DNA of 64,000 nucleotides, from positions 1,922,001 through 1,986,000 of the forward strand of contig NC_018214.1 in NCBI RefSeq assembly GCF_000219625.1, written 5' to 3'. This DNA comes from Zymoseptoria tritici IPO323. Taxonomy: Eukaryota; Ascomycota; Dothideomycetes; Mycosphaerellales; Mycosphaerellaceae. The position numbers and the translations under genes were made by a program. Under the pieces are notes generated by a model. It was not told the DNA's origin. It saw only the letters and a list, made by a program, of their open reading frames with translations, and did no database searches. Below, one piece after another: positions 22,864-36,348 of the stretch (within the stretch, counting starts at the first letter, position 1; each line of letters starts with the position of its first letter).

Positions 22864-24064
22864 TCACTTCATCTTCGCCTTCAACTCCTCCTTAAACACC
22901 TCCACCATCTCCACCGTATAATTCTTCGGCGTAGCCCCCGAATCCTTCATCTGCAGCGCCGCCTTTCCAAAACTGAGAACCTCGATCCCCGCTTCCTTGT
23001 TTCCCCTCTCCTTGCCAAACGCCTCCAAGAATTTATACCCATCCTTCCAGAACGCATTCGCAGCTTTCTTCGGGTCGTCCTCGCCCGTCACGACTCCCGC
23101 TTCGAAGTGTAGACGTGTGAGCGCGGTGGCGGACGAGAGCATGTGTAAGGCGTTGCGGGCGGAGGCTTTGACCCAGGATTTGATCTCGATGGAGGTGAGG
23201 TGCGAGACAGTGGATTTGGAGAGTTCGGACAGGAAGTCGACTGTCAAGGCGGTGTTTTCGAGGCGGAGAGGGTGGAGGTATAGGAGAGGGAGGGCTTCGG
23301 CGGTTATCTGTGGAGAGGTTAGAGGTGGGAGGAGGGACAGGGGAGGGATGGGATGACGGACCTGCTTGTTGACGGCGAGTAGGGCGACGCGGTACTTGCT
23401 TCCGCCGGCGTAGGTCTTTGCGTAGATCTCTCTGTTGGAGGTACGCTTTCCGTCGAGGCTGATTCGGTCGGTGGTGGAACCAGCGGAGGCGAAGTAGAAG
23501 CGGTAGACGCGGTTGCGGGCTTCGTCGGGCAGTCCGAGGAACTCGAAGGGTTTGGACGGGCGGATTACGATGGCTTGTTGCCCGGCGTAGGGACCGCTGT
23601 CGAGGATGATCTACGAGGAGTTAGTCATTGTATTGTTGAGTTCATGCTGGCGGGCTCACCGTCTTGGTCAACTGAAAGGAGTTGGGAGCGTCCAGCTTCA
23701 GCAGCAGGTGGTAGCCTCCGCTCGACGTGGGATTGGCGTGGACGTTGCCACCGTCGACTTTGACTGTGACTGGAATCGTCACACCTTCGTCTTTCGCGAG
23801 AGGGAGGAACTCGGCGACGTGTCCTGGATCCTTCTTCTTAGCTGGGGTTCGTGGTGGCTTGGGCGTCTCGCTCTTGATTTTTGGCTTCGGCTTCTCCGGC
23901 GTCGCGGCAACTGTGCTCAGGGCGGCCGCTTTCACGGCGGCGTTGACGTCGAGCTTCGCGGGAGCCTTCGCTGGCGCCTTCGTTTTCTGTGGTGGGTTCG
24001 TCAGTGATGTGAACGATCGATATCGGCAGCGACTTCAGCTCACCTTAGCGTCCTTGGGTGGCAT
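22864..24064 (-). CDS. F-box-like fungal protein with basic N-terminus
   Basis: Four exons: 24044-24064, 23660-23986, 23362-23610 and 22864-23307, giving 346 residues; every join keeps frame with GT-AG signals. The N-terminus (1-60) is rich in Lys, Pro and Ala. The middle contains LGLPDEARNRVYRFYF, close to the LPxELRNxIY core of the many fungal F-box/2EXR-type proteins. It is followed by a repeat-free alpha/beta region with AEALPLLYLHPLRLEN, typical of the same group. The C-terminus is helical and acidic/basic mixed. Such proteins are usually thought to be substrate adaptors of SCF ubiquitin ligases, but many have lost that role. The short 21-nt first exon (MPPKDAK) is the least certain part. 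Confidence 0.7.
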
Positions 24065-25364
24065 CGTTGCGGTTGTTCAGCTCAGCGCGGTGAAGGTGTA
24101 TGAGAAGAGATGGATATGCAAGCTGCGAAAGACCGTCAGCTTATTGGTACCCCGCGACTGTGACTGGCTATCGAATGAGGAGAGTGAAGGCAGAGACAGT
24201 TGGTCGGAAGAGAGCCAAGCTTGGAACAAACAGAGTGAAGTAAGAGAGCCCGATGAAGACGGCGAAGTGAGATTAGAGAGCACGTGTCAACAGCCGAGTT
24301 CCCAAACAGGCAGACGTGGAAGTCAACAGTCAAGATGGACCAATGAGAAAGCATGATCGCCGTCGCTTTCGCGAGATCGAGAGAGCAAACCTCACATGAA
24401 ACTCGGGGCAGACCGGATGCAATGAGAGTGACTTTACCAATGAGAGGACGAAGTGCTGATCAGAACTGAAGTTGAAGGAGAGACAATGACTTCCAACAGC
24501 GAGCTCAGCCTCAAGAAGGCGCGAGGATTCTCGCATCGACTCAGGCTCGGTCGAAGCGGAAAGCTTCCAGTCTACTGCTCGTTCCCAACTGAACATGGTC
24601 GAGCCCGACAATTTGATCGGCGTCCGCGAATGGACTGCTTCAGCTCGCGAGTCACGACGGTCCAGGTCCATTTTGTCCCGGACTAAGCACTCAGCGGTCG
24701 TTCGAGGGTTGGACTTCTCGGAACAAGCCCTCGATTATCTCGACTTCAGTCTAGTGCAAGGGCTTCGACGCTCAAGATATGTAGAGTTGGCGAATTGGAA
24801 GTAATTCAGGTTGATTCGGACCACGAGAAATCGTGAGAAGACCAGGGAGCACGCGCATGCTTCATATCAGAACGAGAAATTTTGCTTGAGACTCGCCATC
24901 AGCTTGGGAGTCGCCATTCAGTGCCAGCTCTGGCATCAACTTGGGGTTCGTCATCAGCATCAGTGCTGTGAAACTTCGGCCAGCTGTGCATCGTCTCGCG
25001 CAGTCAAATACGAAGCCTTACTGCAGTGAGTTTGTCAAACCTTGAAGCCCTTGCGATCAAGCAAGAGACGGCGCTTACGCTTGCAGGAAGTACTTCAGTG
25101 CTCGATCGGTGTGGAGCCTATAGCCATCGCTGGCCTCTTGGTGCATCAGGAGGAATCGTTGAGATGTATTCGGGTCTTGGGAACGTAAGATGGATGTTCA
25201 AAACGTAAAGTGAAGTGAAGTCAACGCCAAGCCCCACCAAAACTCCCGGGACGCGACTTCCAACTTCGACGCGGTCTAGCATTGGAAACAGCTTCACATA
25301 CGAACGCTTTCTGCATCCAACCACCCGAACACTCTGCATCCAACCACCCGAACACTCTACAACC
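24065..25364. other. 1.3-kb divergent intergenic region
   Basis: Shared upstream region of the F-box-like gene (minus) and the Dpy-30 gene (plus). Just before the Dpy-30 start, an 18-nt unit with the core CATCCAACCACCCGAACACT is repeated twice in tandem at about 25313-25357. Otherwise no coding sequence or RNA gene was recognised. Confidence 0.4.
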
Positions 25365-25878
25365 ATGGCCTCCGACCTCACCAATGGCACCGCGCCCAAC
25401 GCAGACATCGAAATGAAAGAAGAAACCCTCGACGTACATCCCCACCCCAATCCCCACCACTCCCATCCAAAACTAACCTCCCCCATGCCAGACCTCAATG
25501 GCCGACCTCCAACAAGACCCCACAGACCCCAACCCACCCCCTCAAGAACCCTCCTCCGCTGCTCCACCTCCTCCTCCTCCGCAAACAGAACACCTCTCCA
25601 CCCTCCTCCCCGCGCCCTCAACAGCAACTCCACCTCCTGCAGCGGCACCCTCAACAGCAGCAGCAAGACCAGGCAGCATACCTCCCAATCGCACGAATCT
25701 CCCAGATTTACCAGAAAAGCCAGTCGCACATGGTGGACCTACGAGACAGTTTTTGAATGCGAATCTGACGCCGCATTTACTGGAGGGAATGAAGTACGTG
25801 GCGGCGTATGAGCCGGAGAAACCGTTGTTGTGGTTGAGTGAATTTTTGAAGGAGAGGAGTAAAGAGGTTGAGGGATGA
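25365..25878 (+). CDS. sdc1: Dpy-30 domain protein, COMPASS subunit Sdc1
   Basis: Two exons, 25365-25433 and 25492-25878, giving 151 residues. The 58-nt intron has a perfect CTAAC branch site, and the join restores one frame. After a Pro/Ala/Thr-rich low-complexity region (about residues 30-100) comes the Dpy-30 motif at about 104-145 (PTRQFLNANLTPHLLEGMKY, then PEKPLLWLSEFLKERS). This is the two-helix dimer module that binds the Ash2/Bre2 subunit in Set1/COMPASS histone H3K4 methyltransferase. The size and position of the motif at the very C-terminus fit Sdc1. The protein acts in the nucleus. The motif is clear; the symbol follows the yeast ortholog. Confidence 0.9.
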
Positions 25879-26495
25879 AGGGCATTCTGACATACCGATC
25901 GATGATCCGGGAAGGGATGGCGGCTTGTGGAGGAGGAATGGCTTCGCGTACAACGAGCAATCGATGAGCATATGATGAGCGTATCGCGCACTGGCTGCAG
26001 GGCCACAGCATTGCTACATCGATTGTCGGCCCACAACTCACTCGAGGTGGATGTGTGTTGGTCGCTTCTGAGCGCTCAGCGGAGTGTGAGCAAGGAGGAA
26101 GGGATGTCAGTCTGGCGAACAGTGCAGTAGCGGCCATGGACGACAGCACAGGCGCGTGAAGGCGGATGCCTGTACAACGCACAAGGACATGGTATAATGC
26201 CTTTGCCAAGCAGTCGGACAAGAGTATCGACACAGCGAATGCAGAGATCAGCTCGTTGCACGGGAGGACACGAATGCAGCACCGGCCTCGAAGAGACACT
26301 GGGGCAGACACAGAAAGTGAAGGGGAGGAAATCTCCGATTTTCAAGTCCAAGTATGTAGTTGGATATCATATCAAAGCAGCCGGCTTTTCCACACCTAAG
26401 CAAAAAGCGCCAATCCCATCATGTCTACATCTATGTACATCCCAACATCCCAACATCCAATATCCAAGCATCAATCGTCCTCACAACCTCCTCAC
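25879..26495. other. Convergent intergenic region, 0.6 kb
   Basis: Between the Dpy-30 gene and the phosphotransferase gene, which converge here. No gene or repeat was recognised; frames present are short and without motifs. Confidence 0.4.
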
Positions 26496-27808
26496 TCACG
26501 CATGCTTCCCCTTTCCCTCTCCTTTGCCCGGACTATCAACCAAAGCAGGCATAGCCTCCACCCTCCTCCGCTCCTTCAACGCCCGAACCTTCTCCTCCGG
26601 AATCGTCAAACAATTGATCCCAAGATAATCACAAATCGCCGTGCACACCACATACGCCCACCGCGCGTAGACGAACATGCTGAGGAAGAAGTACGCCCAG
26701 AGGTAATACAGCTGGACTTCCGCCGAGGGCGCCGCGATACCCACGAGCGGCAAGTTGACCATCACCGCGCCACCGATTAAGGGAGCGAGGAGAGCGGTCC
26801 AGTAGGGAAATGGTTGGCGGGTCAGATGAGCGAGGATGGTTTTTGTGGTCATTCGCCCGAAGACGAAGGAGAGGGTTAGGCAGAGGAGGGCGAGGTGGTT
26901 GTCTCGCAGGAGAGTCGAGTGCGGCGAGCCGAGCCATGCGACCAGACACCCGCAGAAGAGGATCATGGGACTCCACTCCAGAAACACGGGGGCGACGGGG
27001 AGGTTCTTTGCCCGTCGGGCTTGGACGACGTTGTAGACGCAGCCCGGGAGGTGGGCGATGAAGAAGGCAGAGAGGATGAGGGCGGCCCAGAAGTCTTGCA
27101 CGCTGAAGGTCTCGCCGAAGATATCCTCATGGCCGAGGAAAGAGTGTAGAGGGGCGTGCCAGACTTGTGGACCGTAGATTCCTGACACGATCATGATGGA
27201 CGCCGCGAGGATGAGACCTTCGGTGGGACCGTTGAAGTAGCCCAAGTAGAGGGTGTGCGTGTGGTAGGTCTCCCAGGTGGAGAAGAACATGGGTAGACAA
27301 GGGATGAGAGCGGTGAGGGCGCCGATCTTGGTGGGACCGAGAGCCATGGCGGAGGTTTCGAGGAGGGACGCGAGAGTGCAGTTGAGGGAGTCGATTCCGT
27401 GGTCGAAGAGCTCGCCTAAGCCGGAGGAGGTTCCTGTTCGTCGGGCTTGTTTGCCGTCAATGTTGTCCATTGTGCTGTAGGCCCAGACGCCGAAGGCGTA
27501 GGAGAAGTAGATCCAGGAGTGGTCGGGTCCGGTGAGGTCAGGATCTGCTATTTGTTGGAGGGCAACGTTGCCGATGATGAAGAAGAAGCCGATGAGGGTG
27601 ACCATGTTTGGGGCGAGCCAGAGGGGAAGGTAGTCGACGCAGAAATTCCACTGCGAAGGGTTAGAGAGGTATTGGACGGTGATAGCTTGAGGGTTCATAC
27701 GTAATGCCGGAGAATGTGATTTGATATAGGTGACAAGTCCACGGAGGAGTATTTGTACGTCTTGAAGTGTTTGAGGCCTTCTTCCGAGAGGGTGCCTGTC
27801 TTGGGCAT
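26496..27808 (-). CDS. ept1: Choline/ethanolamine phosphotransferase (CDP-alcohol type)
   Basis: Two exons, 27701-27808 and 26496-27650, with a 50-nt intron, giving 420 residues. Exon 1 restores the conserved N-terminus (MPKTGTLSEEGLKHFKTYKY), lost if translation is read from the ATG in the intron. The catalytic CDP-alcohol phosphotransferase motif DG-xx-AR-x8-G-xxx-D-xxx-D is complete (DGKQAR, then G-ELF-D-HGI-D). About eight to ten hydrophobic membrane spans follow. These enzymes move phosphocholine or phosphoethanolamine from the CDP carrier to diacylglycerol in the ER/Golgi, the last step of the Kennedy pathway. Sequence alone does not separate Cpt1 from Ept1 activity, so the symbol is provisional. 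The last 40 residues are basic and polar. Confidence 0.92.
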
Positions 27809-28587
27809 TTCTGTAGACGATATCTTGTCAACATACTGCATTTAGAGCTTGTGAAAGCCCGAGGCAGGGATGGGGAGGGAGGTACCTCTTCTCGTTGCCA
27901 TTGCCGCGGCGCTGTGTCTCGAAAGTTGCTCAGACTTCTCGGAACAGAAGAGAAGGAGGTCGTGAGAACGCAGTCTGTCGCTCCGCTGCACGCCCAACAA
28001 AGGCGGTGGGAGGCAAAGGCAAGATGCGGAAGGTTGATCTCAAAAAGTCGAGCTCGAGGACAAGGGAAGATCCACAATTCCGTCACAGCGAGCTCTGATT
28101 GGCTGCGCTGACTTATTGCACATATCGATACCTTAGAACTCCAACAATGGCCGAGCGACCTACTTGTACATGTACACATATCTGTACGGCTAGATAGACT
28201 GCTGTGTATGCTTGAGATAATGTGCATGCACAGTGCCGGTCATTGTAAAAGTACCGTGGCAGTACACTGCAGATACCGGTACATGTAACTTAGCAGAACG
28301 CATCCATGTTCATGTCCAATGTAGTTGTGTAAAGAGGCTCGTTACCATTTTAGACAGCTACGTAAAAAGTGCTCTTCTCGAAGCACCGTTTGACACCGTG
28401 ACGACCCGTATGCTGATCATACATCAATCTTCGCTTTTGACTTTTGCGCTTCTGGGTCATTGCTATGCGAACTATCCGCGCACGGAAATCGATCCGTGCT
28501 GCACACTCATTGCATCGTTTCGCCCCGTATGTCTCGCCTCTCTGCACGCCAACGCCGGTAGAATGAAGGAAAAGGAACATGGCACGC
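27809..28587. other. Intergenic region with TGTACA palindrome
   Basis: Between the phosphotransferase 5' end and the ssb1 3' end, both on the minus strand. It holds a 12-bp perfect palindrome TGTACATGTACA at 28165-28176 and a related CGGTACATG near 28275. No gene was recognised. Confidence 0.4.
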
Positions 28588-30947
<2,360 letters not shown>

Positions 30948-31824
30948 GTTGAGTGATGTGTGAGTGGGTGGGGGTAGGTGGTGGAGGAAGAGGGTAGAGG
31001 ACGAGGGCGGCGCGAAAAGTTCGATGGATTTTGCTCTCTGCAATAATTTAGCGGACGTGCGAGCGGGTCATCCCGGCCCCGCTTGTGATTCCCACCGGAG
31101 CGGTCGCCCATTGACAGGACCCTGAGAATTTGACTAAGAATTTCATGGGAGAGCAATATCCATCTTTCTACATGCCCATGACGAACTCTGATCGTGAGAG
31201 ACCTGTTTCCTCAAGCCAAAGAGAAGACGACAATCGCACGTTCAAGACTGGCTGATTACCAGCTGAATACATGCGCTCTGTGATCTACTGTCGTCGAAGA
31301 GTCAACGTGGACAACGACAGTCTCATCCGCCTGGATTACCCGTATTCGTCGCAGGAGCGACCCGTGTTCCTGCCGTCTATCGCAGACGTACTGCTAAGTA
31401 ACACGCACGAGTTCTATCAAATGACATGTACGTGCACCGCTGACTGACATGTACGTGATCTGCCAAGTTACACGTACGGACACTACAAGTTACACGTACG
31501 GATACGGCTAAGTTACACGGACGGGTACTGCTAAGTTAGATGTACGTGGACTGCTAATAAGGTACAGTTACGTGAACTGCTCCGTTGTCGATACTTGTAC
31601 GGCTACTCTGTGCGTCCTCGTAGTAACAGTGTCCTGCTGACTTATCTGTTCCGTGACAATGAGGCCTGGTAAGGTACCTCGCAGATGCCTTGCCAGCGTA
31701 CCTGCGCATCTTATGAAGGTGGTCCCGTGAAGCAGCCCACTTCCATTACTGCTTAAGTACCCACGTTCTTCTAGCCCGGACCATAGCCTCACCACCGAGA
31801 TCACACCATCCATCCTCCTTCCCT
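30948..31824. promoter_or_regulatory. ssb1 upstream region
   Basis: About 880 nt between ssb1 and the DUF423 gene, both on the minus strand, so it holds the ssb1 promoter and the DUF423 3' flank. The proximal 80 nt of the leader is CT-rich when read toward ssb1. The distal part contains the degenerate 23-bp repeats listed separately. No coding frame was recognised. Confidence 0.4.
31461..31580. repeat. Degenerate 23-bp tandem repeat array
   Basis: About five diverged copies of a unit close to CTAAGTTACACGTACGGAT; the AAG of each lies at 31465, 31487, 31510, 31533 and about 31559, a period of 22-26 nt. Looser copies seem to extend back to about 31390. Each unit carries an ACGTAC-like core. 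The array lies upstream of ssb1, so it could be a degenerate minisatellite or a set of binding sites. Confidence 0.7.
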
Positions 31825-32303
31825 CTACATCATAATCCTCCCCCGACTCCCAAAAGCCAGAGCAATCCATCCTCCCATCAAACACATCCCTCCCAACGGC
31901 GTGACCGGACCAAGAGACTTGAACGTCTGTCCATCCAGAACGAGAAGATAGATCGAGCCAGAAAACATCGTAATCCCGGCTGTGAACAAGCTCTTGGCCC
32001 AGACGTTCTTTGGAGCAGCGTGTTCGGCTACGAGTAGGGCGATGGAGTGGACGAGCTGGGAGGGGAAGTCAGCTTACGTTCATTGCAGACCTTTCGGCAG
32101 GGAGCCTTGAGGTCATATAGACACGACCGATCCAATGGAGATGTCGTGGATGTTTATCGTACCTGGTAATGCGCCGCCGTCTGAAATGAAGCGATCTTCG
32201 CCGGCTCCAGGCCGCGATTCTTCAAGCCATGAGCTCCGAAAGCTCCGATGCCGACTGATGAGGCAGCGGACAGGGCGCCGACGAGCCAGAATGGTGAGTT
32301 CAT
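31825..32303 (-). CDS. DUF423/TMEM256-family small membrane protein
   Basis: Two exons, 32163-32303 and 31825-32055, giving 123 residues. It has four hydrophobic segments and the DUF423 patterns GALSAASSVGIGAFGAHGLK near the N-terminus, FQTAAHYQLVHSIALLV in the second span, and GSIYLLVLDG and LGPVTPLGGMCLMGGWIALA toward the end. Members are found from bacteria (YwdK) to human TMEM256; their function is unknown and they are probably inner or organelle membrane proteins. The start at 32303 was chosen because family members begin directly with the first membrane span. An upstream in-frame ATG at 32480 would add about 59 residues without family similarity. Family membership is clear. Confidence 0.9.
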
Positions 32304-32850
32304 CGTATCTTGTTGATGTCCGCTTGCGAATAGTCTCTCGTGGTTCTCACGTATCAAGACGATCTGAATGTGATGAGTTTTGACGAGATTCCTCCAGAGT
32401 TTGGTGTACTGGTAATGTGAGGTGAGCCGGTACGAGCTATACGAACCGCAGGTCTTCAGTCCAGAAAGGTCGACGGCCATTTCTCGGAATCATCAACGAC
32501 AGCACAACGAGCGGCACATTAGACAAGGGCGTTGCACGGCGGAATCTGATACGCAGAATGGTGTACTGAACGAAGGTTTGGCATTGGTTCAACAGCTAGT
32601 AATGTTTGCGAAGGACATGCTTTTCGATTCGTGACAGGTAGCCACCGCGCTTGCTTGGTATCGTAGATGCAAACCACCTCCCCGGCAGAATGCAAATGCA
32701 TCGAAACTCTCATGAACAGCAGCTTTCATGACCGACGAGACGTCTCGTCCCTGTCGCACGTGACTTTAATGATATGTCGCCTTTCACTCCCAAACGCTGC
32801 ATCAGAACACCTCGCGGGCCGTGGCTGTCGTTGGTCTGTTGCGAGCTCGC
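32304..32850. other. Intergenic region upstream of the DUF423 gene
   Basis: Promoter side of the DUF423 gene and 3' flank of top1. No gene, RNA or repeat was recognised. Confidence 0.4.
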
Positions 32851-35800
32851 TCAGAAGTCCCAGTCCTCGTCGACTGACTCTATAGCCCAATTGAACTTGG
32901 CCCTGTCGTGTACAAGTCAGCTGAGGTCCAGGCAATGAGGATCCGATGCAGAGTAAGACCTGCTGGCGTTCCCGTGGAAAAGCGCGGGTCACTGCAGGTC
33001 TTACACACTGTAGTACTCACCTAAGTGTCTTGGAGAAGAAGCGCTCGATGGGCACGTCGAACTTCTTGCTGAAGACAACTGTGAGGCGAGGGTCGATGTA
33101 GTTCTGGGGTCTCTGTTAGCAAAAGTCTTCTCCTGCAACAAGACAAACACGATACTCACGATCTTCGACGTCCCCAGCGCGACCTCCTTGTTGTTGTCAC
33201 GATCTTCCGCCTGCAATCTCATCGTCGCGATGCGAGCGTCAAGCTTCTCGAGATCTTTCTCGTACTTGTCCACGGTAGCACTCTTGCCCTCAGCCTCGAC
33301 TTTGCCCTTCTTGAGCTCCTGCTTGAGCTTGCTCTCAAGTTCTTCAACAACGACCATACGTTGCTCGAGCTCCTTGGCCTTCAGCGGCTTCTCGCCCTCA
33401 GCCTCGAGCTTCTCGTTCTCCTTGTCGAACTTCTTCTGCACCTTTGTTCGCAGCTCCTCCACCAGGGCCTCGTGGTGCTTCACCTGCCAGTCCTTGTCAA
33501 GACCTTCGGGAAGCGCAAAGTAAGCCTCGCCCTTCTTCTTCTTCATCTTCGGGTCGAGATCGATCATCATGTGCTTGATGCGGTACTGCTGGTAGCGCAG
33601 GCCATTGATCTTGTCCTCCATCTTCTCCATCTGGCCCTCGTGACCGGCAGCCACAGTGCGCTTGTGGTTACAGAGGATGGCCACCATTCGATTGGCGTCG
33701 TTGTACGCTTTGACCTTGTCCATAATGTTTCCTTCAGCTTTCAGCTCACGCAGGAGCGTGGCCATCGTGTACGAAGCGTTGTAAGTTCGGAAGACCTTGG
33801 CGGTCAAGCCAGGCATATAATTGGACAGATGCTTGTTGAGTGACGATGTAGTGAGCCGGTCGAAGATCTCGTCACCTTCTTTCTTTGGACTCCGCTTGAA
33901 GATCTTGAGGTTCTTGAAGACTTGCGGGTCGACCTCGACTTCGTTGTAGAAGCGGATGGAATCCTTTCCGAGGAAGTCGAAGATGACCTTGTTGGGCGGG
34001 CTGAGTGAGATGTTCTCAAACTTCAGCGAGCAGCAACCGACTGTGTCGGCTTCATCGTCGCTCTTCTCATTGCCGGCACGAAGGGCGAATCTGTCGATGA
34101 GGTAGACAGCGGTGGCGCGTTGCCGTTCAGCCATGACCTCTGACTTCAACTCCTTTTCGTAATCCTTGCGGATCTTGTCGATATGCTTCTTCAGCTCGCG
34201 AGCCTTCTCGAATTTCTTGAAATCGCTCATGCCCTTAATGTCGGAATTGGCAGCCAACATAACGTATTTGTACGCATTGTTGATGTTCTCCTGCCACATA
34301 GCCAACCACGTACCCTCGCCATCGTGCTTGACCTCTTTCCACTTGTGACCTTCCGGCGGCTTAGGTACCATCGCATCTTTGCCGATGTTGATGGTAACCT
34401 GCTCTGGCAGAACACGCTTCTTCCACTTGCCAGTCTTGGGGTGTTCACCACGGCCGCGGAAGAGACCAGGCGGCTCAACGCGGAAGTTGCCCACCTTCTG
34501 TTTACGACCATCCCACAAGCAGTACTGGTAGGGCGCTTCGATCGCGTCCTTCTCAGCCTTGAGTGCCTTCTTCTCGGCACCGGACAAAGCCTTCTTCGCG
34601 GTGCGTTCGGCGTCGACGTGGTTAAAGATTGGCGTGAAGTCGCACTTCTCAAACTTGGTGATCTTGACAGTATTGCCGCTCTCGTCCTTTGCTCCGCCAG
34701 TCTTGTCCAGCATTTCCTTAAAGTCGTGGAGGAAGTTCTTCTGGAATGTTGGATTCTCCGTGTTGTGTGTCGACATCAACATAGCGCCGAAAGCATATGC
34801 AATCTCCTCCGCATCCTTGTGCATGCTGACGGGCTTCCCGTCGTATAGCATTTTGACATTCTTCGGAAGAGGCGTGTACTCTGGTGGGAAGATCACGCCG
34901 TTGTGCTCGAGTGTTGTCCACTTGGTAGTGTCATCGCCATTGCCCATGTCTTCCCACCACCTGTACGGTTCCTCTTCTTCTTCGCCATCCTCCTCCTCGG
35001 CAGACTCCTCCTTCTTCACCTTGCCTTTCTTGGCAGGTGTGCTGGCCTGCTTCTTGACAGCTGCCTTCTTTGCAGGAGCCTTCTTCGCTGCAGCTTTCTT
35101 GGCCAGCGGCGCATCGTCCGAGTCGGATTCGTCCTTCACTTTCTTCGCCTTCTTTGTACCATTGGCCGGAGCTTTGGTTGCAGGGTTCTTCTTCTTCGCG
35201 AGGGGAACGTCATCTTCATCATCGCTCGAGGCCTTCTTCCGCTTCGCGTCGGCAGAACGTATCGCTTTGGCTTCCTTCTCGGCATTCTTCTCAATCGCTT
35301 CCTTCGCCTTTTCAAGTGTCTTTGCCATGGGCTGGCCTGCTCCCTTTCCACCAATTTGTGCTGCAGTCGCTTTGATCGGTTGCTTCGTCACCTTTGCTAG
35401 TGGTTCGTCGTCCGAATCGTCCGCGATTGCCTTGCTCGTTTTGCGTTTCTTGGAGATTGGTACATCGGAGTCCGAGTCGGAGGGGTCTTTGTAGCTTTTG
35501 CGGTTCGCGAGTGAGGTTTTCCGCTTGTTGCCATTGCCGTTAGTCGTAGGCTTGTCGATGTCCATACTTCCCACTGGACCGTTCGCGAGACTGGCACCAG
35601 AGTGGACCATTTTGCCAGAGGTGTTGGCCATGTCGTTGTTCGTGACAGCGGCTTTGGACTTGGCTGGAGGATGGTCAGTCATGGTGGTAGACATGGTTGT
35701 TGGTTGATGAAGGATGAATAGTTGTGATCGCTAAGGAAGGGCAAAGGCAGACAGGCATGACATGTGCAATACAGTGACATGTGCTTGTGAAGGATAGCTG

Positions 35801-35901
35801 TCCGTGCAAATTCGTCCATGTCCCTCCTTGACAGGTGAAAGTGATGCGCGCGGAGGGATAGACTCACCCACGAGCGGCCGATCGTCTTCTGAGTCGGACA
35901 T
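32851..35901 (-). CDS. top1: DNA topoisomerase I (type IB)
   Basis: Four exons: 35868-35901, 33160-35663, 33021-33103 and 32851-32902, giving 890 residues. The first exon encodes [11 protein letters not shown], the acidic start typical of fungal Top1, and joins in frame to AKSKAAV. A start at 35694, inside the first intron, would replace it with [10 protein letters not shown]. Residues 15-240 are Lys/Ser/Asp-rich with several basic nuclear-localisation-like runs. The core follows ([32 protein letters not shown]), then a coiled linker. The catalytic domain has the active-site Tyr848 in SKI-NYIDPR, placed just after an intron. The C-terminus is [15 protein letters not shown]. It relaxes supercoils during transcription and replication in the nucleus. 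The last intron (118 nt) bears a long hairpin. Confidence 0.95.
32903..33020 (-). repeat. Hairpin-bearing last intron of top1 (introner-like?)
   Basis: This 118-nt intron is twice the usual length here. Read in the sense of top1 it holds a perfect 11-bp inverted repeat, GTAAGACCTGC with GCAGGTCTTAC, enclosing about 30 nt with an inner CCCG/CGGG pair. The block GCCAGCAGGTCT followed by TCTGC, and an upstream CCTGCAG, are also present in the same order in the two introner-like introns at 43084 and 45090. That suggests a diverged member of the same family; it is an inference from short shared blocks. Confidence 0.45.
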
Positions 35902-36348
35902 GTTGTAGATTCGCGATCAAAGGAGTGTTTGAGAGTGTATGGAGCGTGTCCGGAACCCAGGCAAGATATCGTGGTCGAGTCCAGTTCGACGCGTCTTCTG
36001 AATGGAAGTGACGATGTAGGCGTGTTCGACGCGGAGTGCGATCACTTTTTGAACTTCTTGATGGCCGTGAGTGATGGATGAAAGATCACACAGGAAGAAA
36101 AGAGCACACAGTGACCGGCCGGTGAAGCTCGTGGAAGGAAACAATAAGAAGCAATGGAGCCCCATCGGATTGCTCCCATGGTTCACTTTTAGCATATGCC
36201 TGAGGCAGATACTCTCTGGAGCAAACTGAAACGCACGGACTTTCTCGGAAGGAGCCGCCGAGGAGCGACTTCATCGTGTCGAGCTCTGTCGGCTGTGTGT
36301 TGAGCGCGAATAGTTCGTAGACCATCACCACCACCACGATCTTCCGCC
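35902..36348. promoter_or_regulatory. Divergent top1/atp3 promoter region
   Basis: The 447-nt space between the divergent starts of top1 and atp3 must hold both promoters. Short CACC/CCACCA runs precede the atp3 ATG. No specific binding site was identified with confidence. Confidence 0.5.
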
